Source: Cyanobacteria bacterium SIG26
Lineage (GTDB): Bacteria; Cyanobacteriota; Vampirovibrionia; Gastranaerophilales; Gastranaerophilaceae
Length of the DNA stretch: 64,000 nucleotides
Assembly: GCA_015152555.1 (NCBI GenBank)
Contig: SUTS01000001.1
Span: 62,001-126,000 of the forward strand
Direction of reading: 5' to 3'
A program made the position numbers and the translations under genes. The notes under the pieces are model-generated. The model made no database searches. It was not told the origin of the DNA and worked only from the letters and a program-made list of their open reading frames with translations. Below, piece by piece: positions 36,760 to 45,097 of this stretch. Each line of letters begins with the position of its first letter. The first letter of the stretch is position 1.

Positions 36760-36824
36760 TAGTGCCTTTTCGGCTTACAAGTGTTATTCTATCGTAGAAA
36801 AAATTAAATGTCAACTAGCTGATT

Positions 36825-37841
36825 TTATATTTCTTCAAATTCTGTAACTTTCCCATCCAATAAACGCAATTCTTCAATAATACTTCGAATTTCAGGAGAA
36901 ATATCCAATTGTGAATGTATATTATTTTTGACAATTTGCGCAAATTCAACCTTCTTGAATTCGTGCATGCCTCTTGTTTTAAAAATTTCTTCTAAAACTT
37001 TTGCCCGAGGTAATGGTTCGTTAAACAAATCCTGTTCAATTATAGAAATATTATTCAAGGCATAATCTAAACTGCGTTTAACAAGCTCTAAAGGTAATAA
37101 ATCCTCAAATTCGCCACAATTAAGTAAATGGATTTTATCAATTTCGCGTAATTTTGGTTTAATTTCTTCTAAATTATCGATTGCATCTTTATCTAACAAA
37201 ACAAAAATCGGCAATTTTAGACTTTCACTCAATTTATAATAAAGTTTTACCACCTGATTTTTACCACCTGCAGATATTATATGAACACCATTTTTATCAA
37301 AATCATAACCACCAAATTTTGCAAATTCCGGCAATAAAACTTCTTCAGTTGCACCTTCTGCAATAATTATTTTTGACAACGGATAATGCAATCCCATATT
37401 TTGCCTGCAAATTTCAATATCATCACAAGTTGCCAACATCTTTACCCACTGCAAATTTTTAACTGAATTTTCATCAATCAAAGAAGATATGGCACCATAA
37501 CAAATTTTATTATCTAAAAATTTTTTGGCCACGGACGATAATTTAAATACCGAATTTTCATATTCATATAACCGCTTATTTATAAGATAATCTTTATCCG
37601 CAGAAACCAAACCTAATTCTCTAACCGAATAATTTATTAAAATTTCAACCAAATCTTTTAATTTTTCGGCATCCATATTTTCTAATTCATAACGCTTGTA
37701 TTTTGGAGAAATTAAATTTGTTGTCAAAATATCACAAAATACTCTACTATATTTAACCTCAGTTTCTTTAAACCGAGTTAATCTGTCTAATGAAATTAAT
37801 AATTGTTCTTTTGTTAATATTTTTAGTTTTAATTTTTCCAA
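36825..37841 (-). CDS. TOPRIM-domain protein, OLD-nuclease-like
   Basis: This 338-aa protein has an OLD-type TOPRIM core: the acidic motif AEGATEE (161-167) and LLDKDA (215-220) would bind two Mg ions, as in OLD-family nucleases. The N-terminal 140 residues are helical and carry no ABC ATPase (no Walker A), unlike full OLD proteins. The C-terminal ~100 residues are helical and unassigned. It may be a stand-alone nuclease or nucleotidyl hydrolase. It is divergent from the papain-like gene, with 89 bp between the two start codons. No helicase (GajB-like) or other defence gene is adjacent. Confidence 0.8.
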   Translation of the reverse strand: MEKLKLKILTKEQLLISLDRLTRFKETEVKYSRVFCDILTTNLISPKYKRYELENMDAEKLKDLVEILINYSVRELGLVSADKDYLINKRLYEYENSVFKLSSVAKKFLDNKICYGAISSLIDENSVKNLQWVKMLATCDDIEICRQNMGLHYPLSKIIIAEGATEEVLLPEFAKFGGYDFDKNGVHIISAGGKNQVVKLYYKLSESLKLPIFVLLDKDAIDNLEEIKPKLREIDKIHLLNCGEFEDLLPLELVKRSLDYALNNISIIEQDLFNEPLPRAKVLEEIFKTRGMHEFKKVEFAQIVKNNIHSQLDISPEIRSIIEELRLLDGKVTEFEEI

Positions 37842-37930
37842 AATTCACCTTTTATAAATTATTATTACAATATGTTACACTTCTAGCAATTTTTTTAGAA
37901 TTCTGTTTTTATAATAAGTGTGGAGTTATC

Positions 37931-39328
37931 ATGGTAGAAAAAATCAATTCTCATATCCAGCAATTTAATTATAACACAATTAACAGCATAAAAAATTCTG
38001 TTAAAACAAATAATGTGCAACAACCTGCATTACAGCCAAATTTTACTGCAGCGCCTACTATGACTTCAAAGACATCCGCACCTGTTCAAGTTCGCACAAC
38101 ATTAAACAGCAATGAGGAAAAAGAAAAATATACAAAAATACTTTCATCATTAGATAAAAATGCCAGAAAAGTTACAGAAAACTTGTTAAAAACCGGCATT
38201 TTATTAAACTCAAACTCAGCAGATAACACCACTGTATTGGATAACTTATACAAAATCATCTCAGAACCGAGAGCTCAAGGACTTGATGCAAAAACAATGT
38301 TGAAAGATACAATAGCAACAATTGCTTATCCGTATCTAATCACACAACAGTTTGGGAATATCCCTCACGAGTATTTAGATAAAGTAATTCAAGCCAACTG
38401 TGAAGGTATAACCAATCATTTTGATATAAAAAAAGCAAAAGAAGATATCCATGTCGAACACTCAGGAACTTGTGTTGCTGCCAGCACAGAATTTAAATTA
38501 GCAAAACAAATGCCGGCAGAATTTGCACGTTTTGCGCAAGAATTAAGTTCTCCTAAAATGTGTGTTGAAAAAACTATCGGCTTTGACAATTTAGCCGATA
38601 ACGCATTAAACGCAATTTGGCTACTAAACGCTTTTGAAATACCATTCGAAGCACATGATTTTAACAAAGCAACTCTTAAATTTGCCCCTGACAAACACGC
38701 AATCTTAAGAGCTCAAATTCAAACAACACACAAAGACCCATACGAAAGAACACCTCTTGATGTTCTTATGCAATCAACATTTATGCAAATCGGATCTCAA
38801 CAATCATACAACACATTAACAGACAAACGTGCAGGTAAATTTAACCAAAACGATAAGGGTTTAATTGAATTCGAAAAAACTTTCACAGAATCAGTTGTCT
38901 TTGATAAAAACATTTTATCCGTAACATACCAAACTGTTGATGAAAACGCACGACTTATTGGTTATGAAACAGACTTAGCAACAACAAAAAGACATTTACT
39001 AGAAGCCCTTGATGAAGGTGAAAATATCATTCTTGGTTACACTCAAACCGATTCTAATAACATAATTATGAACGGACACGAAATTACTGTTGTTGATTAC
39101 AAAACAGATAGTAAAGGGAAAGTTACATTCATCTGCAACGATACAGATGACAACAACCCTAGACCTATAGAATATTCGGAAGACTATTTATTACCAAAAA
39201 TCCACCACGCAGCACTTCCTCAACATATAGTCGAAAAAGACTTAAATATCGTGCCTAGTTGGATTGAAGGTATTGAAGCTTATAAAGAAATGAAACGCCA
39301 TGAAAGAGATAATCTGGCAACAGCCTAA
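37931..39328 (+). CDS. Tagged papain-like cysteine peptidase candidate
   Basis: This 465-aa protein has a disordered Gln/Asn-rich leader with the tag-like PNFTA (36-40). The core shows a papain-fold order: Cys in SGTCVAAS (C181), His in NGHEITVVDY (H383), and an Asn/Asp pair in ICNDTDDN (N403/D404). This suggests a C1/C39-type peptidase or transglutaminase-like enzyme. The long Cys-His spacing of ~200 residues implies an inserted helical region. There is no signal peptide. I chose the ATG at 37931, which has GGAG 5 bp upstream; an upstream in-frame ATG at 37790 overlaps the divergent gene and lacks a ribosome-binding site. Catalysis is inferred, not shown. Confidence 0.75.
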   Translation: MVEKINSHIQQFNYNTINSIKNSVKTNNVQQPALQPNFTAAPTMTSKTSAPVQVRTTLNSNEEKEKYTKILSSLDKNARKVTENLLKTGILLNSNSADNTTVLDNLYKIISEPRAQGLDAKTMLKDTIATIAYPYLITQQFGNIPHEYLDKVIQANCEGITNHFDIKKAKEDIHVEHSGTCVAASTEFKLAKQMPAEFARFAQELSSPKMCVEKTIGFDNLADNALNAIWLLNAFEIPFEAHDFNKATLKFAPDKHAILRAQIQTTHKDPYERTPLDVLMQSTFMQIGSQQSYNTLTDKRAGKFNQNDKGLIEFEKTFTESVVFDKNILSVTYQTVDENARLIGYETDLATTKRHLLEALDEGENIILGYTQTDSNNIIMNGHEITVVDYKTDSKGKVTFICNDTDDNNPRPIEYSEDYLLPKIHHAALPQHIVEKDLNIVPSWIEGIEAYKEMKRHERDNLATA

Positions 39329-39780
39329 CCTCTTTTATTAAGATTTTCAATTTCTGCGTTCAAGGATTTTATTTGGACTTCTAATTTTGTACGTTCATCA
39401 ATTACAGTATCAAAAGCTTTTTCTAAAGTTTTAATCTTAGCCTCTAAGACTTCAACTTTTGATGCACTGGCAGAACCTGAAATTGAGGTTTTCTCAAGCT
39501 CACGTTGATAAGCTTTAACCTTATCATTCATTGCTGATAAAAACATATTAACAGTACCGGCTCCGACAAAAACACCAATAACTAATACTAAAAATGTATA
39601 TGTAGAAAGTCTTGTCGCACGATATAAAAGCCCTGAATGCTCGGACAAACCTGATTGTTGCTGAGAAACCAATGCTTGATGAAGATAATTGATACTTGCA
39701 TAATTATTAAAATTTATAACCATTAAATACACAATCAACATTAACAATAATATACTTATTATAATAAAAAATCTTCTCAT
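39325..39780 (-). CDS. Small membrane protein with coiled-coil tail
   Basis: This 151-aa protein has two membrane helices (about 5-24 and 56-80). A cytoplasmic coiled coil follows from about 85 to 150 (KVKAYQRELEK, KVEVLEAKIKTLEKAFD, EVQIKSLNAEIENL). The layout resembles LapA-type inner-membrane proteins, but I do not recognise the family. It is the last gene of the operon with rluD, lspA and a secreted protein (3 bp after rluD), and it overlaps the convergent papain-like gene by 4 bp at the stop codons. Confidence 0.75.
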   Translation of the reverse strand: MRRFFIIISILLLMLIVYLMVINFNNYASINYLHQALVSQQQSGLSEHSGLLYRATRLSTYTFLVLVIGVFVGAGTVNMFLSAMNDKVKAYQRELEKTSISGSASASKVEVLEAKIKTLEKAFDTVIDERTKLEVQIKSLNAEIENLNKRG

Positions 39781-39782
39781 TT

Positions 39783-40697
39783 TTAAGCTCTCCTATTTTT
39801 AAAATAAGTCAACACCTTAGATAATTTATCATCAGGTTCTATTTCTAATTCAATTATCTCCGATGAAAATGGTTTTGCAAATTTTAAATAATAAGACTGT
39901 AAAACTTGTTCCTCAGTTTTAACCTTACCGACACCTGAGCCATATAATGTATCATTATAAACAGGATGATTTTTATAGCTGGTATGAACACGGATTTGAT
40001 GAGTTCTTCCTGTTATTAAATTTAATTCAACATAAGTCGCTTCACCAAATCTTTCAAGAACTTTTAATTCGGTTATACTAGGTTTGCCATCAGGTATAAC
40101 AGCCATCTTGTGAGGTTGTGTTTTATGCCGTCCAATCGGTTCATTAATTACTTCAAAATCTTTTGAATAATCACCTTTCAATATTGCTCTATATTTTTTT
40201 ATAAATTCGTGATTTTTAATTTTTTCTGCTAAATACTCATGAGTTTTATTATTCTTAGGTATCATCAAAAGTCCTGATGTATTTCGATCTAATCGATGAA
40301 CAATTCCGGGTCTAAATTCACCATTAATATCCGATAAATTTTCGCCAAACTTGTACAACAAAGCATTTACCAAAGTTCCGGAAGTTTCAATTGGTGTTGG
40401 GTGTGTAATCATTCCGGATGGCTTATTTACAACAGCCATATTTTCATCTTCCCACACCACCTCTATAGAAATATTTTCAGGTTCAATTTTAACAACAGAA
40501 TCTTCAATAAGATTTTCAAACTCTATTCTGTCATTTTCTTTTAATATATAAGAAGATTTTTTAACATCCCCATTTAATAGAACTTTTCCCGATTTAATTG
40601 CACTTTGCACTTTTGATCGAGAAATTCCGTCATATAATTCAGACAAATACAAGTCTAACCTAAGACCTTCGGCATTTTCATCCGCAAAAATTTCCAT
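39783..40697 (-). CDS. rluD: 23S rRNA pseudouridine synthase, RluD type
   Basis: This 304-aa enzyme of the RluA family isomerises uridines in 23S rRNA; RluD modifies helix 69. The N-terminal S4 RNA-binding domain (about 12-65) precedes the catalytic domain with HRLDRNTSGLL, whose catalytic Asp is D137. Later motifs GRTHQIRVH and HPVYNDTLYG are typical. It directly follows lspA (start overlaps the lspA stop region), an arrangement seen in many bacteria. Confidence 0.93.
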   Translation of the reverse strand: MEIFADENAEGLRLDLYLSELYDGISRSKVQSAIKSGKVLLNGDVKKSSYILKENDRIEFENLIEDSVVKIEPENISIEVVWEDENMAVVNKPSGMITHPTPIETSGTLVNALLYKFGENLSDINGEFRPGIVHRLDRNTSGLLMIPKNNKTHEYLAEKIKNHEFIKKYRAILKGDYSKDFEVINEPIGRHKTQPHKMAVIPDGKPSITELKVLERFGEATYVELNLITGRTHQIRVHTSYKNHPVYNDTLYGSGVGKVKTEEQVLQSYYLKFAKPFSSEIIELEIEPDDKLSKVLTYFKNRRA

Positions 40698-41162
40698 CTA
40701 TCTACCCTTATAAAAAAGTAAAATGCAAACCAATGCAACACCACCAATTGTTATAAAAATATCAGCGACATTAAAGATTGGGAAGTTGATAAAATTCAAT
40801 TGAATATAGTCTCTTACAAAACCCAAAACAATACGTTCATGACAATTGCTCATTATACCTGCACTCAATAGAGCAACAAAAGAAAGTGATACCAAATGAA
40901 TACTTCTTATGTGATGGTGTACATAGTTAAATAATAAGGTCGTAGCCGCAATTGCTACAATTATCAAAAATTCTCTGCCATTTTGTAATAAACTGAATGC
41001 CGCACCACTATTTTTCAAATAATGTAAATTAAATACAACATTTGAATAATGATGACCCGATGTCAAATTATCAACTATTAACTTTGATGAAAACAAAGCC
41101 AAAAACATCCAAAACGCAAAACATACTATAAAATATAAATATTTACCAATTGTTGTATTCAT
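40698..41162 (-). CDS. lspA: Signal peptidase II, prolipoprotein type
   Basis: This 154-aa inner-membrane Asp protease cuts lipoprotein signal peptides after lipidation. It has four membrane helices. Motifs: NSGAAFSLL (51-59), then RDYIQ with D118, then FNVADIFI with D134, the catalytic Asp pair. The usual GNxxDR reads SNCHER, a conservative variation. It sits between a secreted protein gene and rluD in the same operon. Confidence 0.92.
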   Translation of the reverse strand: MNTTIGKYLYFIVCFAFWMFLALFSSKLIVDNLTSGHHYSNVVFNLHYLKNSGAAFSLLQNGREFLIIVAIAATTLLFNYVHHHIRSIHLVSLSFVALLSAGIMSNCHERIVLGFVRDYIQLNFINFPIFNVADIFITIGGVALVCILLFYKGR

Positions 41163-41163
41163 A

Positions 41164-42054
41164 TTATTCCTCTAAATTTATGTGATTATTTTTTGGTACT
41201 ACATTAATTCTTTTCATAAGACATGCCAACCCAGACATATAAAACCTTACAGTCGAATTATTTTTGCTCTCCACTTTTGATATTGCTAAAGCACTTACAG
41301 CATATTCATTCAAATTATCTTCATTTGCAATAATTAAACGTTCCAATATTTGAGATTTTGGCAATGCACGTAAGGCACCTTTTGGAGTATTTGCAGGGTA
41401 AGTCATTTTATCACGATCTATTGAACCCATAATAAAAGTATTTTCGTCCGCATCAACTTTTACAGTAACCGTATAACTCTCACCGGCTTCAACTTGTTCA
41501 GGCGCTTGCAATTCAATATTCATAAACCTTGCATCACCATACAACAATGAAGAATCCTCAGAAAGTGCGACTTCTCCTGTTATATACCATTTCCCATTGA
41601 CTTTTTCCAAATAATAAATTCCGGTTGCTATAGAATGAATTTCACCGGCAATCGGAGCAGTATCATAAGTCTCATATGTCGTACCACTGGCAGTTTCTTC
41701 AACATTAACTTTTGCATAATCTCCGCTTATGTGAATTGATTTAATATCAGTCGTATATGACAAATCCTGACAGGACTCCCAAGTTTTTTCAACACTTTTA
41801 AAATACGCCTTTTTATCAAACCCGTCATTATTAACGAATTTATCAGCATACAAACTTTCTAACATTTTTAAATCATGTTTATTTGCATAGTCATTGTGAA
41901 TTTTTAATAATGCTTTTATTTGTTTGGTATCTTGCTTTATTTCGCGTTCTTGCTGAGCTCGATAACTTCTGTCAGAAATCAACGAGGCCTGTGCTTGCGG
42001 AGCCATTCCTAAACCAACCGATAACATAATTAACGATAACAATACCTTTTTCAT
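41164..42054 (-). CDS. Secreted NTF2-like domain protein
   Basis: This 296-aa protein has a Sec signal peptide (cleaved near AQA|SLIS at about 23). Residues 40-165 look like an NTF2/SnoaL-type fold: a helix pair (KALLKIHNDYANKHDLKMLESLY) then beta strands ending VNGKWYITGE. The remainder (about 180-290) is beta-rich, with the pattern QAPEQVEAGESYTVTVKV typical of Ig-like modules. It is probably periplasmic and may bind a small ligand. It is the first gene of the operon with lspA and rluD, but has no lipobox itself. Confidence 0.78.
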   Translation of the reverse strand: MKKVLLSLIMLSVGLGMAPQAQASLISDRSYRAQQEREIKQDTKQIKALLKIHNDYANKHDLKMLESLYADKFVNNDGFDKKAYFKSVEKTWESCQDLSYTTDIKSIHISGDYAKVNVEETASGTTYETYDTAPIAGEIHSIATGIYYLEKVNGKWYITGEVALSEDSSLLYGDARFMNIELQAPEQVEAGESYTVTVKVDADENTFIMGSIDRDKMTYPANTPKGALRALPKSQILERLIIANEDNLNEYAVSALAISKVESKNNSTVRFYMSGLACLMKRINVVPKNNHINLEE

Positions 42055-42145
42055 AATAAACAGTATAATTTAAAATAAGAAAAAATTTAATAGTTCAAAC
42101 AATTGAATGTTTAAAATCGTTAATAAAACTTAAAAAAGTGTAAAT

Positions 42146-42174
42146 CTGACAAATATTATGGGTTTATTAATAAT
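42146..42174 (+). promoter_or_regulatory. Promoter for the 60-aa gene
   Basis: CTGACA (42146-42151) and AATAAT (42169-42174) are 17 bp apart, each matching 5 of 6 consensus positions, just before GGAGG at 42184-42188. Confidence 0.5.
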
Positions 42175-42200
42175 ATACACTAGCGGAGGATATAAGATTT

Positions 42201-42383
42201 ATGAATATAGCTGTACAACAACATGGTATGACGGTTGATTTATTAGCAAAAATCAAAAACATTACCGAAATGTGTAAAATCGCAAGAATTGAAGAATTAC
42301 TATCAAACTATCTTGAGGACATTCCAACAAAAAGCCCGATTGATTATGTCGGAGAATTGAACAAGAACGATATTATGCACTAA
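42201..42383 (+). CDS. Small 60-aa hypothetical protein
   Basis: Not recognised. It looks like a small helical protein (VDLLAKIKNITEMCKIARIEELLSNYLE) with a short polar tail. GGAGG lies 12 bp upstream, a bit far but credible, and a promoter can be drawn. It stands 110 bp before the dehydratase activator. Coding status rests on the ribosome-binding site and on sensible composition. Confidence 0.55.
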   Translation: MNIAVQQHGMTVDLLAKIKNITEMCKIARIEELLSNYLEDIPTKSPIDYVGELNKNDIMH

Positions 42384-42492
42384 TTCGTTGACCCAAATAC
42401 AATATCGACTTAAACTTTACAAATCAGCAAACTTTTCGCACTAATATTGTTTTCGTGCTATCATAATACTGTTATAGTAAAAGGAAGAAAAC

Positions 42493-43497
42493 ATGAGTTT
42501 AACAGTATATTTAGGGATAGATGTAGGATCGGTTACCACAAAACTTGCATTAGTAGATGAAACAGGCAAGTATGTTGACAGTGTGATGTTAAAAACCGCA
42601 GGAAAACCCGTTTTAGCGGTTCAAACAGGTTTAAATAAATTATATGAAAAAAAATTAACAGATTATGAAGTTAAAGGTGTTGGTACAACCGGTTCAGGCA
42701 GAGCCTTAGCAGGTTCATTAGTAGGAGCAGATGTTGTAAAAAACGAGATCACAGCTCACGCAGTTGCAGCATCTACAAATATCCCCGGAGTACAAACAAT
42801 TTTAGAAATTGGGGGCCAAGACAGCAAAATCATCATTCTTCGTGACGGTATTGTAACTGATTTTGCGATGAATACAGTTTGCGCAGCCGGCACAGGAAGT
42901 TTTCTTGACCACCAAGCTCAAAGACTTAATGTTCCTATCGAAGAGTTTGGTCCGACAGCATTAAAATCAACTAATCCTGCCAGAATTGCTGGTCGCTGCG
43001 GTGTTTTTGCAGAATCTGACCTTATTCACAAACAACAACTTGGTTACCCTGTAGAAGATTTATTATATGGATTATGCCAAGCTCTTGTAAGAAATTATTT
43101 GAGCAACTTAGCACTAGGAAAAGAAATCCTGCCTACAGTATCTTTCCAAGGTGGTGTTGCAACAAATACAGGTATGGTTAAAGCTTTTGAAGAAGCATTA
43201 AACACAAAAATTATCGTTCCTGAAAATCACCAAACAATGGGAGCTATAGGGGCAGCACTTCTTTCGATGGAAAACCATCAATACACTGAAGAACCAACAA
43301 AATTCAAAGGTTGGAATGTTGCGGATATGAAATTCTCATCAATCACTTGTACTTGTACAGGATGTTCTAATAATTGTGAAGTTATTACCATTGTTGAAGG
43401 AGTTGACCAAGTTCAACACGTTGAAAAAATTAAAGATGTACAAGGCAATATTATAGCTCGTTGGGGCGGTACTTGTGGACGTTGGGATATTAGTTAA
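42493..43497 (+). CDS. 2-hydroxyacyl-CoA dehydratase activator (BadF/BcrA ATPase family)
   Basis: This 334-aa ATPase of the ASKHA fold uses ATP to push a low-potential electron into a 2-hydroxyacyl-CoA dehydratase or benzoyl-CoA-type reductase. The phosphate-binding motif is GIDVGSVTTK (8-17). The [4Fe-4S] ligands at the dimer interface are C130 (CAAGTGSF) and C169 (GRCGVF). The C-terminus adds a Cys cluster (C286, C288, C291, C295, C328 in GGTCGRW), extending the usual ~260-residue core. No dehydratase subunits are adjacent, so its partner is elsewhere. The protein indicates anaerobic, oxygen-sensitive metabolism. Confidence 0.9.
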   Translation: MSLTVYLGIDVGSVTTKLALVDETGKYVDSVMLKTAGKPVLAVQTGLNKLYEKKLTDYEVKGVGTTGSGRALAGSLVGADVVKNEITAHAVAASTNIPGVQTILEIGGQDSKIIILRDGIVTDFAMNTVCAAGTGSFLDHQAQRLNVPIEEFGPTALKSTNPARIAGRCGVFAESDLIHKQQLGYPVEDLLYGLCQALVRNYLSNLALGKEILPTVSFQGGVATNTGMVKAFEEALNTKIIVPENHQTMGAIGAALLSMENHQYTEEPTKFKGWNVADMKFSSITCTCTGCSNNCEVITIVEGVDQVQHVEKIKDVQGNIIARWGGTCGRWDIS

Positions 43498-43511
43498 GGG
43501 ATTATATTTAT

Positions 43512-44180
43512 ATGAATAACTTTGGACAAAATTTACAAAGAACATCTATACTAAAAGAATTGTCCGACGGTAACGCCGAACTTGGAGAAGGTTTTGCGCA
43601 AGTTATTGATAATATGGTTATGCAAAGCGGCATTACCAATCCGAAAGGCGAAACCTACGAAATCGTAACTCGTTCATGGAAAAATCTAGCCTCAAACCCT
43701 GATAAAACACCCGAAGACATTAAAAAATTGGATGTGCAATTTAAAAGTGAAATAAACACATTAGCAGCATCCTATCTTCTTTATATGGCAAGAGAAGTCG
43801 GAAATTTAACCGGTAAACTCGATTATTTCCAATATGAAACCTTTGTTATTAAACACAGATTTAGTAGATACGATACGATGAACAAACCGGAGTATATGGC
43901 TCAGGTAAAACAACAAATCCGTAACGCATTTAATAAAATTGCAAACCACGGAGAAGAAACCGGCGATAACCTTATAGACAAAAAAGATATGGCCGCGTAT
44001 ATTTATGCTCTTGCAACAAAAACAAAACGCGACGAAAATAACAACTTTGTAGGATATGAAATTGACGGAATTTTAACACCTGAAGCCTATGCTGTAAGCG
44101 AAAATATGCTATTCAGGAACGATGATAACATGATCTCAATAAAAATTCGACTTGGATATAAAATGATGTTCGGCGAATAA
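43512..44180 (+). CDS. Hypothetical 222-aa helical protein
   Basis: Not recognised. The protein is soluble and mainly helical. Around 150-175 the stretch FNKIANHGEETGDNLIDKKD has the helix-loop-helix rhythm of an EF-hand, but the loop is two residues too long and lacks the proper Asp ladder, so calcium binding is doubtful. It begins 14 bp after the dehydratase activator, so cotranscription is likely. There is no signal peptide. Confidence 0.75.
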   Translation: MNNFGQNLQRTSILKELSDGNAELGEGFAQVIDNMVMQSGITNPKGETYEIVTRSWKNLASNPDKTPEDIKKLDVQFKSEINTLAASYLLYMAREVGNLTGKLDYFQYETFVIKHRFSRYDTMNKPEYMAQVKQQIRNAFNKIANHGEETGDNLIDKKDMAAYIYALATKTKRDENNNFVGYEIDGILTPEAYAVSENMLFRNDDNMISIKIRLGYKMMFGE

Positions 44181-44240
44181 TTATAATGTTTTAAGTTAAC
44201 CTTATCGTAAATTGGCCCAAAAAAAAGGAGTTTATTCTTA

Positions 44241-44930
44241 ATGAAAAGATTTATTTTAACATTAATTTTTGGAATTGTTTTAGGACTTAACCACAACGCA
44301 TTCGCAGTTGAAGAGATATATAGTCTCGATGAAATCGAACCACCAAAGACTATACAAACCAATAATGACGCTGAGCTAAAAACCAGCTCTCCTTTTGAAG
44401 CCGTTATTGTTTTTGATTGGCTTGATATTACACAAAGTCAAAGAGAAGATTTAATTAAAGAATATCAACAGAAACTTTTTGAGACAAATTCCAGTAAAAT
44501 TTATTTCGAAAAAGACGAATTTAAAAAAGAATTCGCTAAATTTTATAAAGATAAACAATTTAAACTTCATTATATGCTAACCAATGAAGGGGTTACAGAA
44601 GATGAAGATGCAAGATATTGCGCGTTTTACCACAAGAATAACACTCTTATGATATATGCAATCCAATACAAAAATAATCCGCGCCAAGCTTTTTATTATT
44701 CACCATTTGGGAAAATGTATTATACAGATTTAATGTCTGATGAATACCCGAATTTCCCATACACTTCTATGCAATATAACAGAAAAGGGAAATTAAGTAG
44801 CGCAATTTACTTTGTATCAAAGGATTTGCAATATATGTTTGGCCCAGATAAACAATTCCAAGGTGTTTGGTACAAAGATAAAATGTATGATAAAAACGGG
44901 AAACAAACACTTACCCGTACACATTGGTAG
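44241..44930 (+). CDS. Secreted 229-aa hypothetical protein
   Basis: It has a signal peptide (MKRFILTLIFGIVLGLNHNAFA, cleaved near AFA|VEE). Residues 55-110 are helical and Lys/Glu-rich. The C-terminal half is rich in aromatic residues and looks like an antiparallel beta sheet (AFYYSPFGKMYYTDL, YNRKGKLSSAIYFVSKD, GVWYKDKMYDKNGKQ), reminiscent of short MORN-like strands. I do not assign a family. AAGGAG precedes the ATG. It follows the 222-aa gene by 60 bp on the same strand. Confidence 0.75.
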   Translation: MKRFILTLIFGIVLGLNHNAFAVEEIYSLDEIEPPKTIQTNNDAELKTSSPFEAVIVFDWLDITQSQREDLIKEYQQKLFETNSSKIYFEKDEFKKEFAKFYKDKQFKLHYMLTNEGVTEDEDARYCAFYHKNNTLMIYAIQYKNNPRQAFYYSPFGKMYYTDLMSDEYPNFPYTSMQYNRKGKLSSAIYFVSKDLQYMFGPDKQFQGVWYKDKMYDKNGKQTLTRTHW

Positions 44931-44970
44931 AAAACACCTCCAATTCAAAATTTATCGACCCCTCACACTA

Positions 44971-44989
44971 CCCTCTCTCTAGGAGAGGG
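44971..44989. repeat. CCCTCTC / GAGAGGG hairpin, dispersed element
   Basis: A 7-bp perfect inverted repeat surrounds TCTAG. A close relative with arms ACCTCT/AGAGGT around TCCTAGG is at 46501-46519. It is followed at 45019-45042 by a second hairpin (GGGACGGAA / TTCCGTCCC). Confidence 0.6.
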
Positions 44990-45060
44990 AATAATTTTAC
45001 ATAGTATACAAGAGAAAAGGGACGGAAGGTGAATTCCGTCCCTATATAATGTAAAGCGTA

Positions 45061-45093
45061 TGTCAAGTAATTCGGTTACTTGACATTTTATTT
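45061..45093 (+). terminator. Strong terminator between the secreted protein and a prepilin
   Basis: TGTCAAGTAA-TTCGG-TTACTTGACA is a 10-bp perfect stem followed by TTTTATTT on the plus strand. It would end transcription coming from the 44241 gene. The minus strand lacks a U-tract. Confidence 0.8.
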
Positions 45094-45097
45094 AAGC

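Larger units (their letters stand above)
36266..36824. other. Intergenic stretch with terminator and tRNA-Glu
   Basis: It holds the upstream region of the 450-aa gene, a bidirectional terminator at 36506-36545, tRNA-Glu at 36684-36759 and the terminator of that tRNA. I see no protein gene: ORFs here lack ribosome-binding sites and convincing composition. The segment 36550-36650 holds nothing I can identify. Confidence 0.7.

Noticed and set aside
43960-44040. EF-hand in the 222-aa protein
   Set aside because: The loop is too long and lacks the regular Asp/Asn ladder, so it is mentioned only as a resemblance.
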